Shown: positions 18,821-28,612, counted from the first letter of the stretch. The stretch is DNA of 29,355 nucleotides from JBBABP01 sp041657585 (GCA_041657585.1 JBBABP010000007.1:1-29355), one strand, 5' to 3'. Notes: generated by a model from the letters alone, not told the origin. Made by a program: numbers and translations.

Positions 18821-19252
18821 ATGGAAGAAAAAAAAATTGTGTTCATTTACAATGATTTAGCTTCTATTAAAGATAATTATATCTTTGTAGCTGAATATTA
18901 TAATATTGGAACAAAACATTTTTTTTATCCTGAGGATTTTGAAGAATGGATAAAAAAAGAAAATAATGTTGAAAATATAAAATTAATTATATTAGGCCAT
19001 TATTTCCCAGGGAACGGACATCCAAATATCAAACATGGATATTTTAGAGGATTGGAATTTTACAATACAATTCGTGAAAATGCAATGTTTGAAAATATAA
19101 AAATAATCATTCCATGTACTATGTTAAAAAAAGAAAATGATTATGAAAAAAAATTAAAAGAGATGAATATTTCATTAAAAGAAGGAGATAAATTTATAGA
19201 TATTTATTTTTTTGGTGCAATATATGACACCCAAATTGAAATATTAAAGTAA
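18821..19252 (+). CDS. receiver-like (REC) protein lacking the phosphoacceptor Asp
   Basis: 143 residues, and the only gene in the window without a single TGA codon: all its glycines are GGN. The strand-helix order resembles a response regulator receiver: KIVFIYNDLASIKDN (the acidic pocket reduced to one Asp), then IKLIILGHYFPGNGHP where the usual LDxxMPG Asp is replaced by Gly-His. RGLEFYNTIRENAMFENIKIII then matches the alpha3-beta4 region. It would be a pseudo-receiver if this is right. It stands alone and is followed by a good terminator, so it is monocistronic. The lack of TGA could mean recent arrival from a standard-code donor. A different alpha/beta fold is possible. Confidence 0.7.
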   Translation: MEEKKIVFIYNDLASIKDNYIFVAEYYNIGTKHFFYPEDFEEWIKKENNVENIKLIILGHYFPGNGHPNIKHGYFRGLEFYNTIRENAMFENIKIIIPCTMLKKENDYEKKLKEMNISLKEGDKFIDIYFFGAIYDTQIEILK

Positions 19253-19270
19253 AATGAAAAAAATTATTGA

Positions 19271-19296
19271 ACTGATTATATCAGTCCATTTTTTTT
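19271..19296 (+). terminator. rho-independent terminator after the receiver-like gene
   Basis: ACTGAT (19271-19276) and ATCAGT (19280-19285) form a 6-bp stem with a three-base loop, followed after CCA by eight T. It begins 18 bases after the stop codon. Confidence 0.55.
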
Positions 19297-19351
19297 ATCA
19301 GATTTTTTTGTATATTGTTTTTGGATAATTGGTTTTTTTTGTTAAATTTTT

Positions 19352-19380
19352 TTGTTGAAATTATATTTGCTATCTATATT
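19352..19380 (+). promoter_or_regulatory. possible promoter of the subtilase gene
   Basis: TTGTTG (19352-19357) and TATATT (19375-19380) are 17 bases apart, giving a leader of about 50 bases before the ATG at 19439. In DNA this AT-rich such pairs also arise by chance. Confidence 0.35.
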
Positions 19381-19438
19381 TATATTATGTATAAAAATTT
19401 TTTTGTAAGAAATTTTTTATTCTATATGTTAAATTTTG

Positions 19439-22400
19439 ATGAACAGTTTCAAAAAGATTTTAAATCTGATTTTGATTATTTTTTTGGCATCAATAAATTT
19501 TCAATATATATTTTGACAGTCAGTGAATGTTGAAAACAAGGGTTGAATTGAAAACAAAGTAACTAATGAAATGAAATATGCGGCTTGAGAAATTATTGTA
19601 AAATTTAAATTGAATAAAATAAATCTCAAAACTTCTTGATGAAAAATAAGTGCTCAAAATTTTGCAGAAAATAAAAATATGGAAACAAGTGAAAATATTT
19701 CAAATAATAATATTGCCGTAATGAAAATTGAATGAACAGAAAATGTTGAAAATAAAATCAATGAATTAAAATCTGATCCTAACGTGGAATATGTTCAGCC
19801 TAATTATATTTATAAAATAGAAATTGCAGATCCAAACGATACTAATTTTGACAAACAACGATGATTGAAAAATATTTGACAAAACGCAAATGGCACAATA
19901 TGAACAAGTTGAGCTGATATCTGGCGAAATGAAGCGATGGATATTTGGTCTTGAAATTGAAACATCAACACAACTTGAACAATTGTTGCTGTGATAGATA
20001 ATGGGGTAAATTATAATCACAATGATTTGATAAATAATATTCGAAGCTGAATAAATTGCGTAAGCTATACTTGATGAATTTTATGATGATGTATTGGTGG
20101 ATATGATTTTTACCAAACAGGGGATAATAATCCTTTCCCAAATTGAAGTGATTATCACGGTAGTCATGTTGCCTGAATAATTGGAGCAAGTATGAATAAC
20201 GGTATCGGTGTCGTTGGAGTAAATCCTAACGCAAAGATTATGGCCATAAGAGCATGAAGTTGAAATTATTTATATACTGATGATATTATTCAGTGAATTG
20301 ATTTTGCAAAATATAATTGAGCAAAAATCATAAATGCTAGCCGATGATGATGAGCAGAATGATGCGTGGATAACCGATGATCTCGAGACCAACTTTTGTA
20401 CGAAGCTATCAAAAATTTTCCATGACTTGTAATTGCAGCCGCCGGAAATGATTGATACGAACATCTTGATTGATATTTTTCTACTCCAGTTGATTTTTCT
20501 GCAACAACAAGTTGTCGAACATGACTTGATAATATTTTGTGAGTAGCCGCAACTGATCAAAATGATGAACTTATTTCATGGTCAGATTATTGATCTTGAA
20601 GTATTGGCGTATGAGCGCCTTGAGTAAATATTTACAGCACAGTTTCTAGTAACAATTATGGCTATTTGAATTGAACTTCTATGTCAACTCCATTTGTCGC
20701 ATGACTTGCAAGTCTTGCTCGAAGCATGAGATCAGATTTAAATTATTCTGAAATAAAATCTGCAATTGTTTGAAACGGAGATAGTTTGCCTTCGCTAAGT
20801 TGAAAAATCACAAGTAGCAAAAGAATAAACGCTTTTAATACTCTGCTTGCCTTGGATAATATCGCGCCAACAGCGACAATAATATATTCTACAACCTGAT
20901 GGACAAGTTGAAATGTCATTGCCAGTATTACTTGATTTAGCGAAATCATAACTTGATTGAATACATGAAATTATATATTTACTTGAAATGAAAGTTTCAC
21001 ATTTACTTTTCAAGACTTAGCTTGAAACACATGAAGTACCACAGCCACAGTTTCATGGATTGATAATGTAAATCCGATAATCTGAATATGAAACAGCTGA
21101 CTGCAATTTACTTGAAATTATGTGACGATTACGTGAACAGCTATTGATGAATTATGATTGTCTTGAATTTATGTGAATGGGATTTTGGCAACTTGAACAA
21201 CTGACTGGTCCGTGAATTTGACATGACTTGTCGGATGAATAAATAATTTTATAATAACGTGAATAGATTTAGCGTGAAATATTTGAAGCTGAACATGAAG
21301 TGTAATCAGAATAAATTATCTTAGTGATTTATCTGGAATAGTTTTGTCTTCAACTTGAGCAATAATTACATTCACAACTGATTTACTTTCTTCTTGATAT
21401 GTAATTTATGGAACATGAAATTTAGATAACATAAAAACTTGAGATAACGTAACATGACATAACATAACTTTAAATTTATTGGTTGACAACACAACTTATT
21501 ATTACAGGGCCTACGCAATGAATGATTGATATACATGAAATTATTCATCAACTTGATATTTTACAACTCCCCTATCGGTAAATAATTTAACTTGAACAAG
21601 AATAATTACTTGACAGATAAAATTGGAATGATCAACCTCAACATGAATAAATTTTTCATCTACCTGAATATTGATTTTAAATTCAACAGGAAATTGAAAT
21701 AATTTTATTCAAATAAATTTAAGCTGATTTATAATTACGACTTCTTGATGAACTTGGGATTGAATATTAACTCCACCAATAGTCACAACAAATCCAACTC
21801 GAACATGATGATTACCAGCTTCTTGAACAAATAATTGAACAACGACAACAACAAGAACAATTTTGTTAAATATGCAAGTATGAACGACAACGGATTCTTT
21901 GATTGCAAGTGGCGGATATTTTAATGTAAGTTTTGTTGTTTCTGGTTGAGTTAGTTGAGATATTATCAAACTTTATAGATCCGAAAATTGATTAACTTGG
22001 ACATGAAATTATCCTGATTCAACGTGAATATTAAATTCAGGTTTAGTTTGTAATTTTAGAACAGATCACCTTTCATATTTTATTAGCATCAAAGAAACTA
22101 CAAATAGTAATTGATGAAATAACAATAACCCATGAGGTGGTGGCGGTTGAACAACTACAACATGAAATACAAACACATGAAATATAAACACATGAACAAT
22201 AATAGATGATTGTCCAGATTGAGATTTTTCTCCAAACGATCATGATGGAACCTGTAAAGAAAAAATTAAACTTTTGGTGCAAACGGGCGAAATTAAATGA
22301 TCTATAATCTGATCGCCATATTCCAAAGAATTAAATGACGCATATTTATACGCTTATGAAATATGAATTACGGATATGCCAACAATTCAAAAAGCAAACA

Positions 22401-22822
22401 TGGAATGAAATTTACTCAGAGAACACATGGCAAAAATGATGGTAAATTATTCCGTCAAAGTTTTGAAAAAAACAATAAATACATGACTAGTTTGTAATTT
22501 TAATGACACAAAAAATGAAACCGCAGAAATGCAAATGTATATCAAATTATCATGTCAGCTTTGATTAATGTGATGGGAATCTGATGGCAAAACTATTAAA
22601 AAAAGTTTTAATCCAAAAGATATTATAAGTAGATCACAATTTGGAACAGTACTTTCTAGAGCTATGTTTGGAACAAACAATGATGGATGAAATCCATATT
22701 ATGTTAAACATTTAAATGCGTTGAAAAATCTTTGAATTATAAAAGACATAGCTAACCCACAAAAATTTAAAGAACGTAGATGATATGTGATGCTAATGAT
22801 GATGAGAGCAAAAGCGAAATAG
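19439..22822 (+). CDS. secreted subtilisin-like serine protease with Ig-like repeats and SLH-like C-terminus
   Basis: 1127 residues with TGA as Gly. The signal peptide covers residues 1-26 (KKILNLILIIFLASINFQYI). An inhibitor-like propeptide runs from about 45 to 130 and ends DPNVEYVQPNYIYKIE. The S8 domain has catalytic Asp187 (VAVIDNGVN), His240 (HGSHVAGIIG), oxyanion-hole Asn337 (AAAGNDG) and Ser414 (GTSMSTPFVAG), with the Gly of GTS a TGA codon. Beyond about 475 come Thr/Gly/Asn-rich Ig- or cadherin-like modules (APTATIIYS, FTFQDLAGNTGSTTATVSW, VNPIIGI). A Gly/Asn/Thr linker leads to CPDGDFSPNDHDGTC and an SLH-like domain (about 940-1127) that matches the end of the delta-60 protein. Most glycines, above all in Thr-Gly pairs, are TGA. 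It is probably an envelope-anchored protease acting on proteins outside the cell. Confidence 0.92.
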
Positions 22823-22830
22823 ATATAGGT

Positions 22831-22860
22831 GAATAGGAGAATTATTGGCGAATAGGAGAA
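22831..22860. repeat. GAATAGGAGAA direct repeat
   Basis: Two exact copies of GAATAGGAGAA start 19 bases apart just after the subtilase stop codon. Confidence 0.4.
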
Positions 22861-22875
22861 ATCATAAACACACAA

Positions 22876-22906
22876 GTCTAATTCCTAATTACTAATTACC
22901 AATTAC
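22876..22906. repeat. CTAATT/CCAATT array
   Basis: Units CTAATTC, CTAATTA and CCAATTA are repeated five times, followed by a T-run that could help end the subtilase transcript. The rest of the 292-base gap to lysS is AT-rich, with a TTTTTTAATC array directly before the start codon and no gene. Confidence 0.5.
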
Positions 22907-23114
22907 CAATTTTTTTTAGTTTTTTAATCTTTTAATTTTTCTGATCTAAAAAAAATTATAGTCTGACTTCACAGTCAAATTAATTTTATTGTTTAATTAT
23001 TATATCTGAACTTTAAAGTAAATTTTTTTGAAATAATCATTGAAATACAATCCCAAATTGTTATTTATATAAGGTAAATATAACATTTTTTAATTTTTTA
23101 ATCTTTTAATTATA

Positions 23115-24713
23115 ATGTCCGAAATCACAAAATCAGAATATGAAGTTCGTTTAGAAAAAGTTCATAAGTTGAAACAAATGTGAGTAATCCCCTACGCCCA
23201 ATGTTTTGATAAAAAAAATTCTATTCAAGATATTAAAAACAAGGAAAGTGAAGCTAAACCAGTCGAAAATTTAATGGAAAAGTGAGCAGAAAATATTTTC
23301 CAAACAGCAGGTAGAATGATGAGCTTTAGAACTCATGGAAAATTAACTTTTGCAAAAATTTTGGATTGAACATGAAGTATACAAATATGTTTTGTGAAAT
23401 GAAAATTTAAATTAAATACTGGAAATAATATTGTTGAAAATTTAAACGATGAATGAAACGAAATTGATGTTTATAAATTCATTGATAAATTTATTGATGT
23501 CGGCGATTTCGTTGGTGTGAAGTGAGATTTGTTTGTGACTAAACATTGAGAACTAACTATCTTTGTAAGTGAGGTTCAATTACTTTCTAAGGCGCTTAGA
23601 CCGTTGCCAGAAAAATTTCACTGATTGCAAGATCAAGAAGAAATTTATAGAAAAAGATATTTGGATATGACAATGAACGAAGAGTCGTATAAAAGATTTT
23701 TGTTCAAATCAGATTTTTATAAAGTTTTGAGAGATTTTTATGCTAAAGAATGATTTACCGAGATTCAAACAAATATTTTGTGAAACGCCGCTAGTGGTGC
23801 TGCAGCAAAGCCGTTTTTGACGCATCATAATGACTACGATTTGGACGTTTATTTGAGAATAGCTTTTGAAACTGCATTGAAAAAAGCAACTGTTGGTAGA
23901 TTTGAAAAAGTTTTTGAAATCTGACAAGATTTTAGAAATGAATGATCCGATCCGTCACATATTCAAGAATTTACGCAAGTTGAACACTACGCAGTTTATC
24001 GAAATTACGAAGATAATATCAAGTTTACGGAAAAAATGTTTGACTGGATTTTTGAGAAAATGTGAATTGATAAAAAATTAAAAATTAAAGACAAAAACTG
24101 AGTAGAAAAAGAAGTTGATTTCACAACTCCACGAGAAAGAATCGATTACACAAAATGAATCAACGACGCAAGTTGAATCGACATAACTAAATATAATATG
24201 GACGACGCAGATAAATTGAGAAAAGATATTAAGGATAAATGAATTGACTTTGAATGAATGGATAAAATGTGAACAACAACTTTGATCGATTATTTGTACA
24301 AAAAAGTTTTGAGACCAAAAATAATCTGACCTGCCTTCATATATAACTACCCTGTCATCATGCAGCCATTAGCAAGAACTTCCGACAAAGATAATCAGAT
24401 TGTAGAACAATTTCAATTATTAGTAAATTGACGAGAGCTTTGCAAAGCATATTCTGAGCTTGTAGATCCATTGATACAAAAAGAAAATTTTGATAAACAA
24501 TCTGAAGCCGCGATGAAATGAGATCAAGATGCAACATCGGGAGATGATGATTTTTTGACTGCTATGGAATATGGGATGCCTCCACAATCAGGATTTGGAA
24601 TGTGACTTGAAAGAGTTTTGGCTATTTTGACAGGACAAGAAAATATTAGAGATGTGGTTATGTTTCCATTAATGAAACCTATTATAGAAAAGGAATTAGG
24701 AACTGGGAATTAG
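23115..24713 (+). CDS. lysS: lysyl-tRNA synthetase, class II
   Basis: 532 residues; charges tRNA-Lys in the cytoplasm. An N-terminal OB-fold anticodon-binding domain contains TAGRMMSFRTHGKLTFAKIL. The class II catalytic core follows: motif 1 region EIQTNILGNAASGAAAKPF, motif 2 FEIGQDFRNEGSDPSHIQEF and motif 3 GFGMGLERVLAILTGQENIR near the C-terminus. The insertion around 300-410 (after FEKMGIDKK) is longer than in the E. coli protein (505 residues) and resembles archaeal and CPR class II forms. The final residues ELGTGN come from the repeat GGAACTGGGAATTAG, which also supplies the stop; the HIT protein has the same tail. The leader is a TTTTTTAATC array without a Shine-Dalgarno sequence. Confidence 0.95.
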
Positions 24714-24722
24714 GAATTTGAA
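24695..24722. repeat. AATTAGGAACTGGGAATTAGG array at the lysS 3' end
   Basis: This is the inverse complement of the CCAATT/CTAATT family. It overlaps the last codons and stop of lysS, so its insertion or expansion has replaced the original gene end. Confidence 0.5.
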
Positions 24723-24726
24723 ATTT

Positions 24727-24753
24727 GTCATTGCGAGTAAAGCAAAGCAATCT
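24727..24753. repeat. truncated copy of the 104-bp palindromic element
   Basis: GTCATTGCGAG (24727-24737) is identical to the left arm at 2393, followed by AAGCAATCT (24745-24753) from the inner arm. The right half is missing, so this is a half element. Confidence 0.6.
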
Positions 24754-24900
24754 TTATTTCAGAAAAAACTTTTAAATCATCCACATAATTATTATAAATA
24801 TTTTAATCCTATTTGGGAAATTTTTTTTGAAATTTTAAAATTTTTATAAAATTTTATCGTCTATCAATCACTAAAGGTTTTTATTATTTAATTAAAAAAA

Positions 24901-25584
24901 ATGAAAAAAGTAATTATTGTTTCACTTTTGGTTTTGTGATGATTGATAAGTCTAAGTACCTTTGCTAGTCAAAACAAAATTTGAATGACAATTTTTGATT
25001 CAAAAGATCCAGTTAAAATGCAAGCTATCCAAACTGCATTAACGAATAAAGATTACTCAACTTGGATCTCGCTTATGTCTTGAAATTTAGACAATATGCT
25101 AAAAAAAATCGATACACAGGAGAAATTTAATAAATTTGTCGACATGCACAATGCTATGCTCAGTGGAGATATTGCTACTGCAAAAAAATTATCTGATGAA
25201 TTGTGAGTTTGATTTGGAAAATTCAAAGAATGAAAAAATGGTAAATTTGGTAGTGGAAAATGTATGGATCCAGCGAAAAAACAAGCCATCGAAACTGCAA
25301 TAACCAACAAAAACTACACTACTCGGTATAGTTTAATGTCTGGTAAAAACATTACAAAAACAATTAATTCAAATGTGAAATTTTTAAAGTACGTTGATAT
25401 GCTAACTGCAATAAAAAACAAAGATCAAGTAACCGCAAAAAAATTAAGAGACGAACTTTGATTGACTAATCAAGTGAAAAAATGAGTAAAAATTGATAAA
25501 GATGAGTTGAAGAAAATGTGAAAGAAATTGTTGAAAATGTGAAATAAATCACGAAAAATGGACACTTGAAGTGTAAATAAATAA
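24901..25584 (+). CDS. secreted protein with two internal repeats, unknown function
   Basis: 227 residues. A signal peptide (MKKVIIVSLLVLGGLISLSTFA) precedes two copies of a unit of about 65 residues. The first (about 36-102) has DPVKMQAIQTALTNKDYS, SLMSG, FVDMHNAM and ATAKKLSDELG. The second (about 123-187) has DPAKKQAIETAITNKNYT, SLMSG, YVDMLTAI and VTAKKLRDELG. The units are predicted helical and the C-terminal 40 residues are strongly basic (Lys, Gly, Met). The repeat looks like those of small secreted helical proteins of Patescibacteria, but I cannot name a function. It is monocistronic: a TTTAATTAAAAAAA leader precedes it and a strong terminator follows. Confidence 0.8.
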
Positions 25585-25613
25585 TGTTAAATTAATATTA
25601 AAATAATTCCAAG

Positions 25614-25645
25614 AAGTCTGATTTGCAAAAGTCAGACTTTTTTTT
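25614..25645 (+). terminator. rho-independent terminator after the two-repeat secreted protein
   Basis: AAGTCTGA (25614-25621) and TCAGACTT (25632-25639) form a perfect 8-bp stem with a ten-base loop, followed by a run of T. It is the best terminator in the window. Confidence 0.8.
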
Positions 25646-25695
25646 AATTATGTCAAATTTTTTTGATTTTCAATCGTCTAACTTGTATAAGCTGG

Positions 25696-25730
25696 TTGAA
25701 AATTAAAATTAAGTGAGTATAAGTGATATT
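25696..25730 (+). promoter_or_regulatory. promoter region of the sigma factor gene with a 10-bp-spaced direct repeat
   Basis: TTGAAA (25696-25701) and TATAAG (25718-25723) are 16 bases apart. Overlapping this is a direct repeat of AAGTGA at 25711 and 25721, exactly ten bases apart, so on one face of the helix. It could bind a regulator or be part of a sigma-specific promoter; the ATG is 33 bases downstream of the second copy. Confidence 0.35.
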
Positions 25731-25755
25731 ATATTTTTATAAAAATATTAATTTA

Positions 25756-26352
25756 ATGTTTGATATATCGCGGTTTGATAAAAATAAAATAACCAAAAAC
25801 GACGAAAATATTCTGAAAGATATAAAAACTTGAAATAATCAGTTGTTTGAAATGATTTATGATAAATGGAACAAAAAAATCTTCTTATATTTGATGACGA
25901 TTTTAAACTACAATAAAGAGGATGCTAATCAGATTTTGTCAGATGTTTTTATGGCTTTGTATGAGTTTAATAAAATCAATGAAGTGACTAATTGTAAACA
26001 ATTTTTGTATGCGACAGCACATAACAAGGCAGTTGATTGGATCAAAAAGAAGTCAGAAGACTACAATCAAGAAATGTTAAAAGACAACGCAATAGATAAC
26101 AAAGATATCGAAAATAAAAATAATTTGAATCTGACTTTTAAACAAAAACTGATGCAAAAATATTTGAATATGTTAAATTCCGAAGAAAAGGATGTTGTAC
26201 ATTTGTATTATTATGAAGATAAATCTTATGAAGAAATAGCGCAAATAATAGGTAGCAATAAAAATACAGTATGAACATTGTTGTCTCAAGCGAAAAAGAA
26301 ACTTCAAGAATTTGTGAATAGAGAATGAACGAGAGATATACTTGAAAATTAA
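25756..26352 (+). CDS. ECF-type RNA polymerase sigma factor
   Basis: 198 residues, sigma-70 family. Region 2 lies at about 35-100 (MIYDKWNKKIFLYLMTIL, ANQILSDVFMALYEF, FLYATAHNKAVDWIKKK). Region 4 lies at about 140-190 (EKDVVHLYYYEDKSYEEIAQIIG) with helix-turn-helix NTVGTLLSQAKKKLQEFV, where the Gly is a TGA codon. Regions 1 and 3 are absent, as in ECF sigma factors. It directs RNA polymerase to a small set of promoters. The next two plus-strand genes, a one-span membrane protein and a lipoprotein, are good candidates for its anti-sigma factor and target or sensor, but they follow after a 192-base repeat-rich gap. Confidence 0.9.
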
Positions 26353-26544
26353 GAAATTGGGAAGTGGGAATTAGAAATTAGGGAATGGTAATTGACGTCT
26401 TTGTAATTTTATAACAAGTGGCTTGAAAGCCATAGAAAGCTATAAAAGCCATGAAGCTTTAAATTATTGAATCTTTTGTATCCTTTGTGGCTTTGTTGCC
26501 TTTGTAGCTTTTATTATCTTTTTAATCTTTTAATCTTATTTCCA
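26353..26544. repeat. repeat-rich gap between sigma factor and membrane protein genes
   Basis: It starts with GGGAAGTGGGAATTAGAAATTAG-like units. A Gly/Ala-type alternating segment follows, with repeated AGCC, AAAGC and TTGTGGC/TTGTTGCC motifs (about 26410-26505). It ends in a TTTTTAATCTTTTAATC array before the next ATG. No gene was seen in it. Confidence 0.45.
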
Positions 26545-26826
26545 ATGGAAGAGCTTAAAATCTCAAAACAATGCTTCGTTAATTGTGATCCTGATGTTAA
26601 AATAAGGCAGGAAGTAATGAATCATGTATTACAAAATAAATGAAACTTTGTCAAAAAATATAATTATTTCAAAAAAATTACCGTAACTTGATTTTTTGTT
26701 GTATTTGCTTTTGTTTGAATATATTTTTGATACCAGTATACACAACCATCATTAAACCAAGAAATATCGAAAACAAAAACAACCATAAACCAATTTTTGG
26801 CACTTGATGATAATCAGATTTTTTAA
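26545..26826 (+). CDS. one-span membrane protein, possible anti-sigma factor
   Basis: 93 residues. A cytoplasmic N-terminal part (1-44) with two cysteines (C10, C14: KQCFVNCDPDVKIRQEV) precedes one membrane segment (about 45-65, TVTGFFVVFAFVGIYFGY) and a short Asn/Thr/Lys-rich outer tail ending DDNQIF. The layout (short cytoplasmic domain, one span, next to an ECF sigma gene) suits a minimal anti-sigma factor. There is no recognisable ZAS motif (HxxxCxxC), so this is inference. The lipoprotein gene starts 20 bases after its stop. Confidence 0.7.
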
Positions 26827-26846
26827 ATTTAAATATTATAGAATTA

Positions 26847-27362
26847 ATGAAAAAAATTATAATAATTATGTCTTTGATTTGTTTGATTGTACTTTCATGA
26901 TGCTCTTTACATGGAAACAGAAAGACTAAAATGCCTTTTACTGGACCAATGATGGGATGACCTAATCAATGATGAGATATATTAAGACCGGGATGACCGA
27001 TGATGGGAAAACAAAGAAAATTGTTTGATAATTTTTGCCAAAGTTGAGTGATGAAGGATTCTCCTTGATTTATGGAAAAATTTCGTCCACCAGCAGAAGA
27101 CAGATTTGAAAAAATCAATTTTATCAAAAAACACTTGGAAAAAGTAATTTCATGATTAAAAGATAAATCTAATGATACAAGTAAATTGGAATCTCAATTG
27201 AAAGAAATCAACAATATAATTGCCGAATTCAGTTGACACAAAGAGGAATTTGTGAATTCATGACAGAAATTTTGTGACAATGGAAAAAAATGGATGGATT
27301 TGAATATCAGGTTAAGGCAATTGATGGGCGAAGTTTCAAAAGAAATTGAAAAAATAGAATAA
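26847..27362 (+). CDS. lipoprotein with Met/Gly/Pro-rich segment and coiled coil
   Basis: 171 residues. The lipobox is LSGC with Cys19, its Gly a TGA codon. Residues about 29-55 are Met/Gly/Pro rich (MPFTGPMMGG, RPGGPMMGK), followed by a mostly helical, charged region (EKINFIKKHLEKVISGLKD, KLESQLKEINNIIAEF) with two further cysteines (FCQS, FCDNG). The shape recalls small periplasmic Spy/CpxP/ZraP-type sensors or chaperones, some of which bind metal through Met-rich parts, but no LTxxQ motif is seen. It is 20 bases after the one-span protein and is the probable last gene of the sigma cassette. Its stop codon abuts that of convergent hemW with no base between. Confidence 0.8.
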
Positions 27363-28586
27363 TTAAATTGTATTTAACATATCTGTAATTATTGAATTAG
27401 ATATATTCATTCACTTATCTGTAAGTATTAAAATTTTTTTGTTGTAATTAACTAATCAAGATTTTTTATAATTTGTAATCAGTGATTGATAATTTTTCAC
27501 TAAAATAGATTTGAACTTGTCTATATTTTGTATTCATTTTGCCGTTCTAAGTTTTAGAAAAAATTCTTCGATCAATAAATCTTCTTTTGATAAAAAATTA
27601 ATCTGACTGGAATCAAGATAATTTCATTTGATATATTTATTAATGTCGGGAGTGTTTGTTCGGCGGAGTCATTTATGCTTTTTTGTAATAAATTGGTTGA
27701 ACTCTTTGATTTTTTGAAAATCTGAAATTAAAGTTTTGTTTATAAACGACGAGGCAGAAACCCCAAATCAAATATAATTTTCCATATTTCGGTAAACTTG
27801 GTTTTGAACACTCCCCTTTCACTGCTTAGTGAAATTTGATATTTCGTATCTTGCATAATTAGAATCTAAAATAATTTTTTTTAATATTTGAAACTCATCA
27901 AAAATCTGATCATCATTTCAATAAAAATCATAATTTTTCATTTTCTCAGAAACTTCAAGTGTGTATAAAGAAATAGAGTCAGGCAATTTTGAAATTAAAA
28001 ATTTTTTGAAAAAATTTAATTTATTCTGATCCCACAAACAATTGTTTGAATTAAATTTTCCGAAAGCAATAAAATCAAAGTTAAAAACATTGTTTGCTTC
28101 TTTGAGTTTTTCAAGCGACTTGAAAAATTTTTGAATAAACAAAAAATCATAAGGCCTACCAATTTGTGTTAAAATTTTATCGTCAAAGCTCTGAATGCCA
28201 AAACTATATCTAATCCTTTTTAACTGCTTGAATTGTTTATTCAGATTTGCAATAAAATTAATAATTTCATCAAATGGAAATGGATTTAATTCTATGCTAA
28301 ACTCTGACAAATCCCTCAGATTAAAATATTTTTTTATTGTATCGTAAATTTTAATAATATTTTTTAATCAGATTTTACTTGGAGTTCATCATCAGAAATA
28401 AATAGACTTAATTTTTTGAGATTTCATTATTTCTCAATATTTTTTAATCTCATCACAAACTGAAGTAACGTAATTAGGAACGAGCGAAGCGAGCCCCGCA
28501 ACTGCGGGGTTTACAGGAAAACTTGTAAATGAACAATATTTGCACTTACTATTACAAAAAGGAATATGAATATAAATTGAAAGCAT
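27363..28586 (-). CDS. hemW: HemW-like radical SAM protein
   Basis: 407 residues. The radical SAM cluster motif is CNSKCKYC (C11, C15, C18) after SIYIHIPF, followed by SIYFGGGTPSK (three glycines, three TGA codons), IELNPFPF, RYSFGIQSFDDKILTQIGR and a C-terminal domain with YARYEISNFTKQG. This matches HemW (the oxygen-independent coproporphyrinogen oxidase-like heme chaperone), not HemN: the extra HemN cysteine is absent. No heme pathway gene is in the window. Between C18 and YVTSV, residues about 26-38 are encoded by a GC-rich palindromic repeat (28472-28513) that keeps the frame. A second in-frame ATG at 28605-28607 would add seven residues; I chose the shorter form, which fits the family's usual start. 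Confidence 0.85.
28472..28513. repeat. GC-rich palindrome and flank inserted in frame in hemW, copy 2
   Basis: CCCCGC-AACT-GCGGGG (28494-28509) plus a flank GAACGAGCGAAGCGAG lies within the coding region. Its base composition is far above that of the surrounding gene. The first copy is intergenic (50-65). The GAGCGAAGC flank is shared with the 104-bp element at 2431-2441, so the two repeat families may be related. Confidence 0.7.
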
Positions 28587-28612
28587 TAATCAGGAAGCAA
28601 AAAGCATAAAAC

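Noticed and set aside
19254..19328. 24-residue open frame starting MKKIIELIISV
   Set aside because: It lies across the terminator hairpin after the receiver-like gene; a chance frame in AT-rich DNA.
19766..22282. Minus-strand open frames opposite the subtilase
   Set aside because: They are Cys/Ser/Ile-rich mirror translations of TGA-rich plus-strand codons, not genes.
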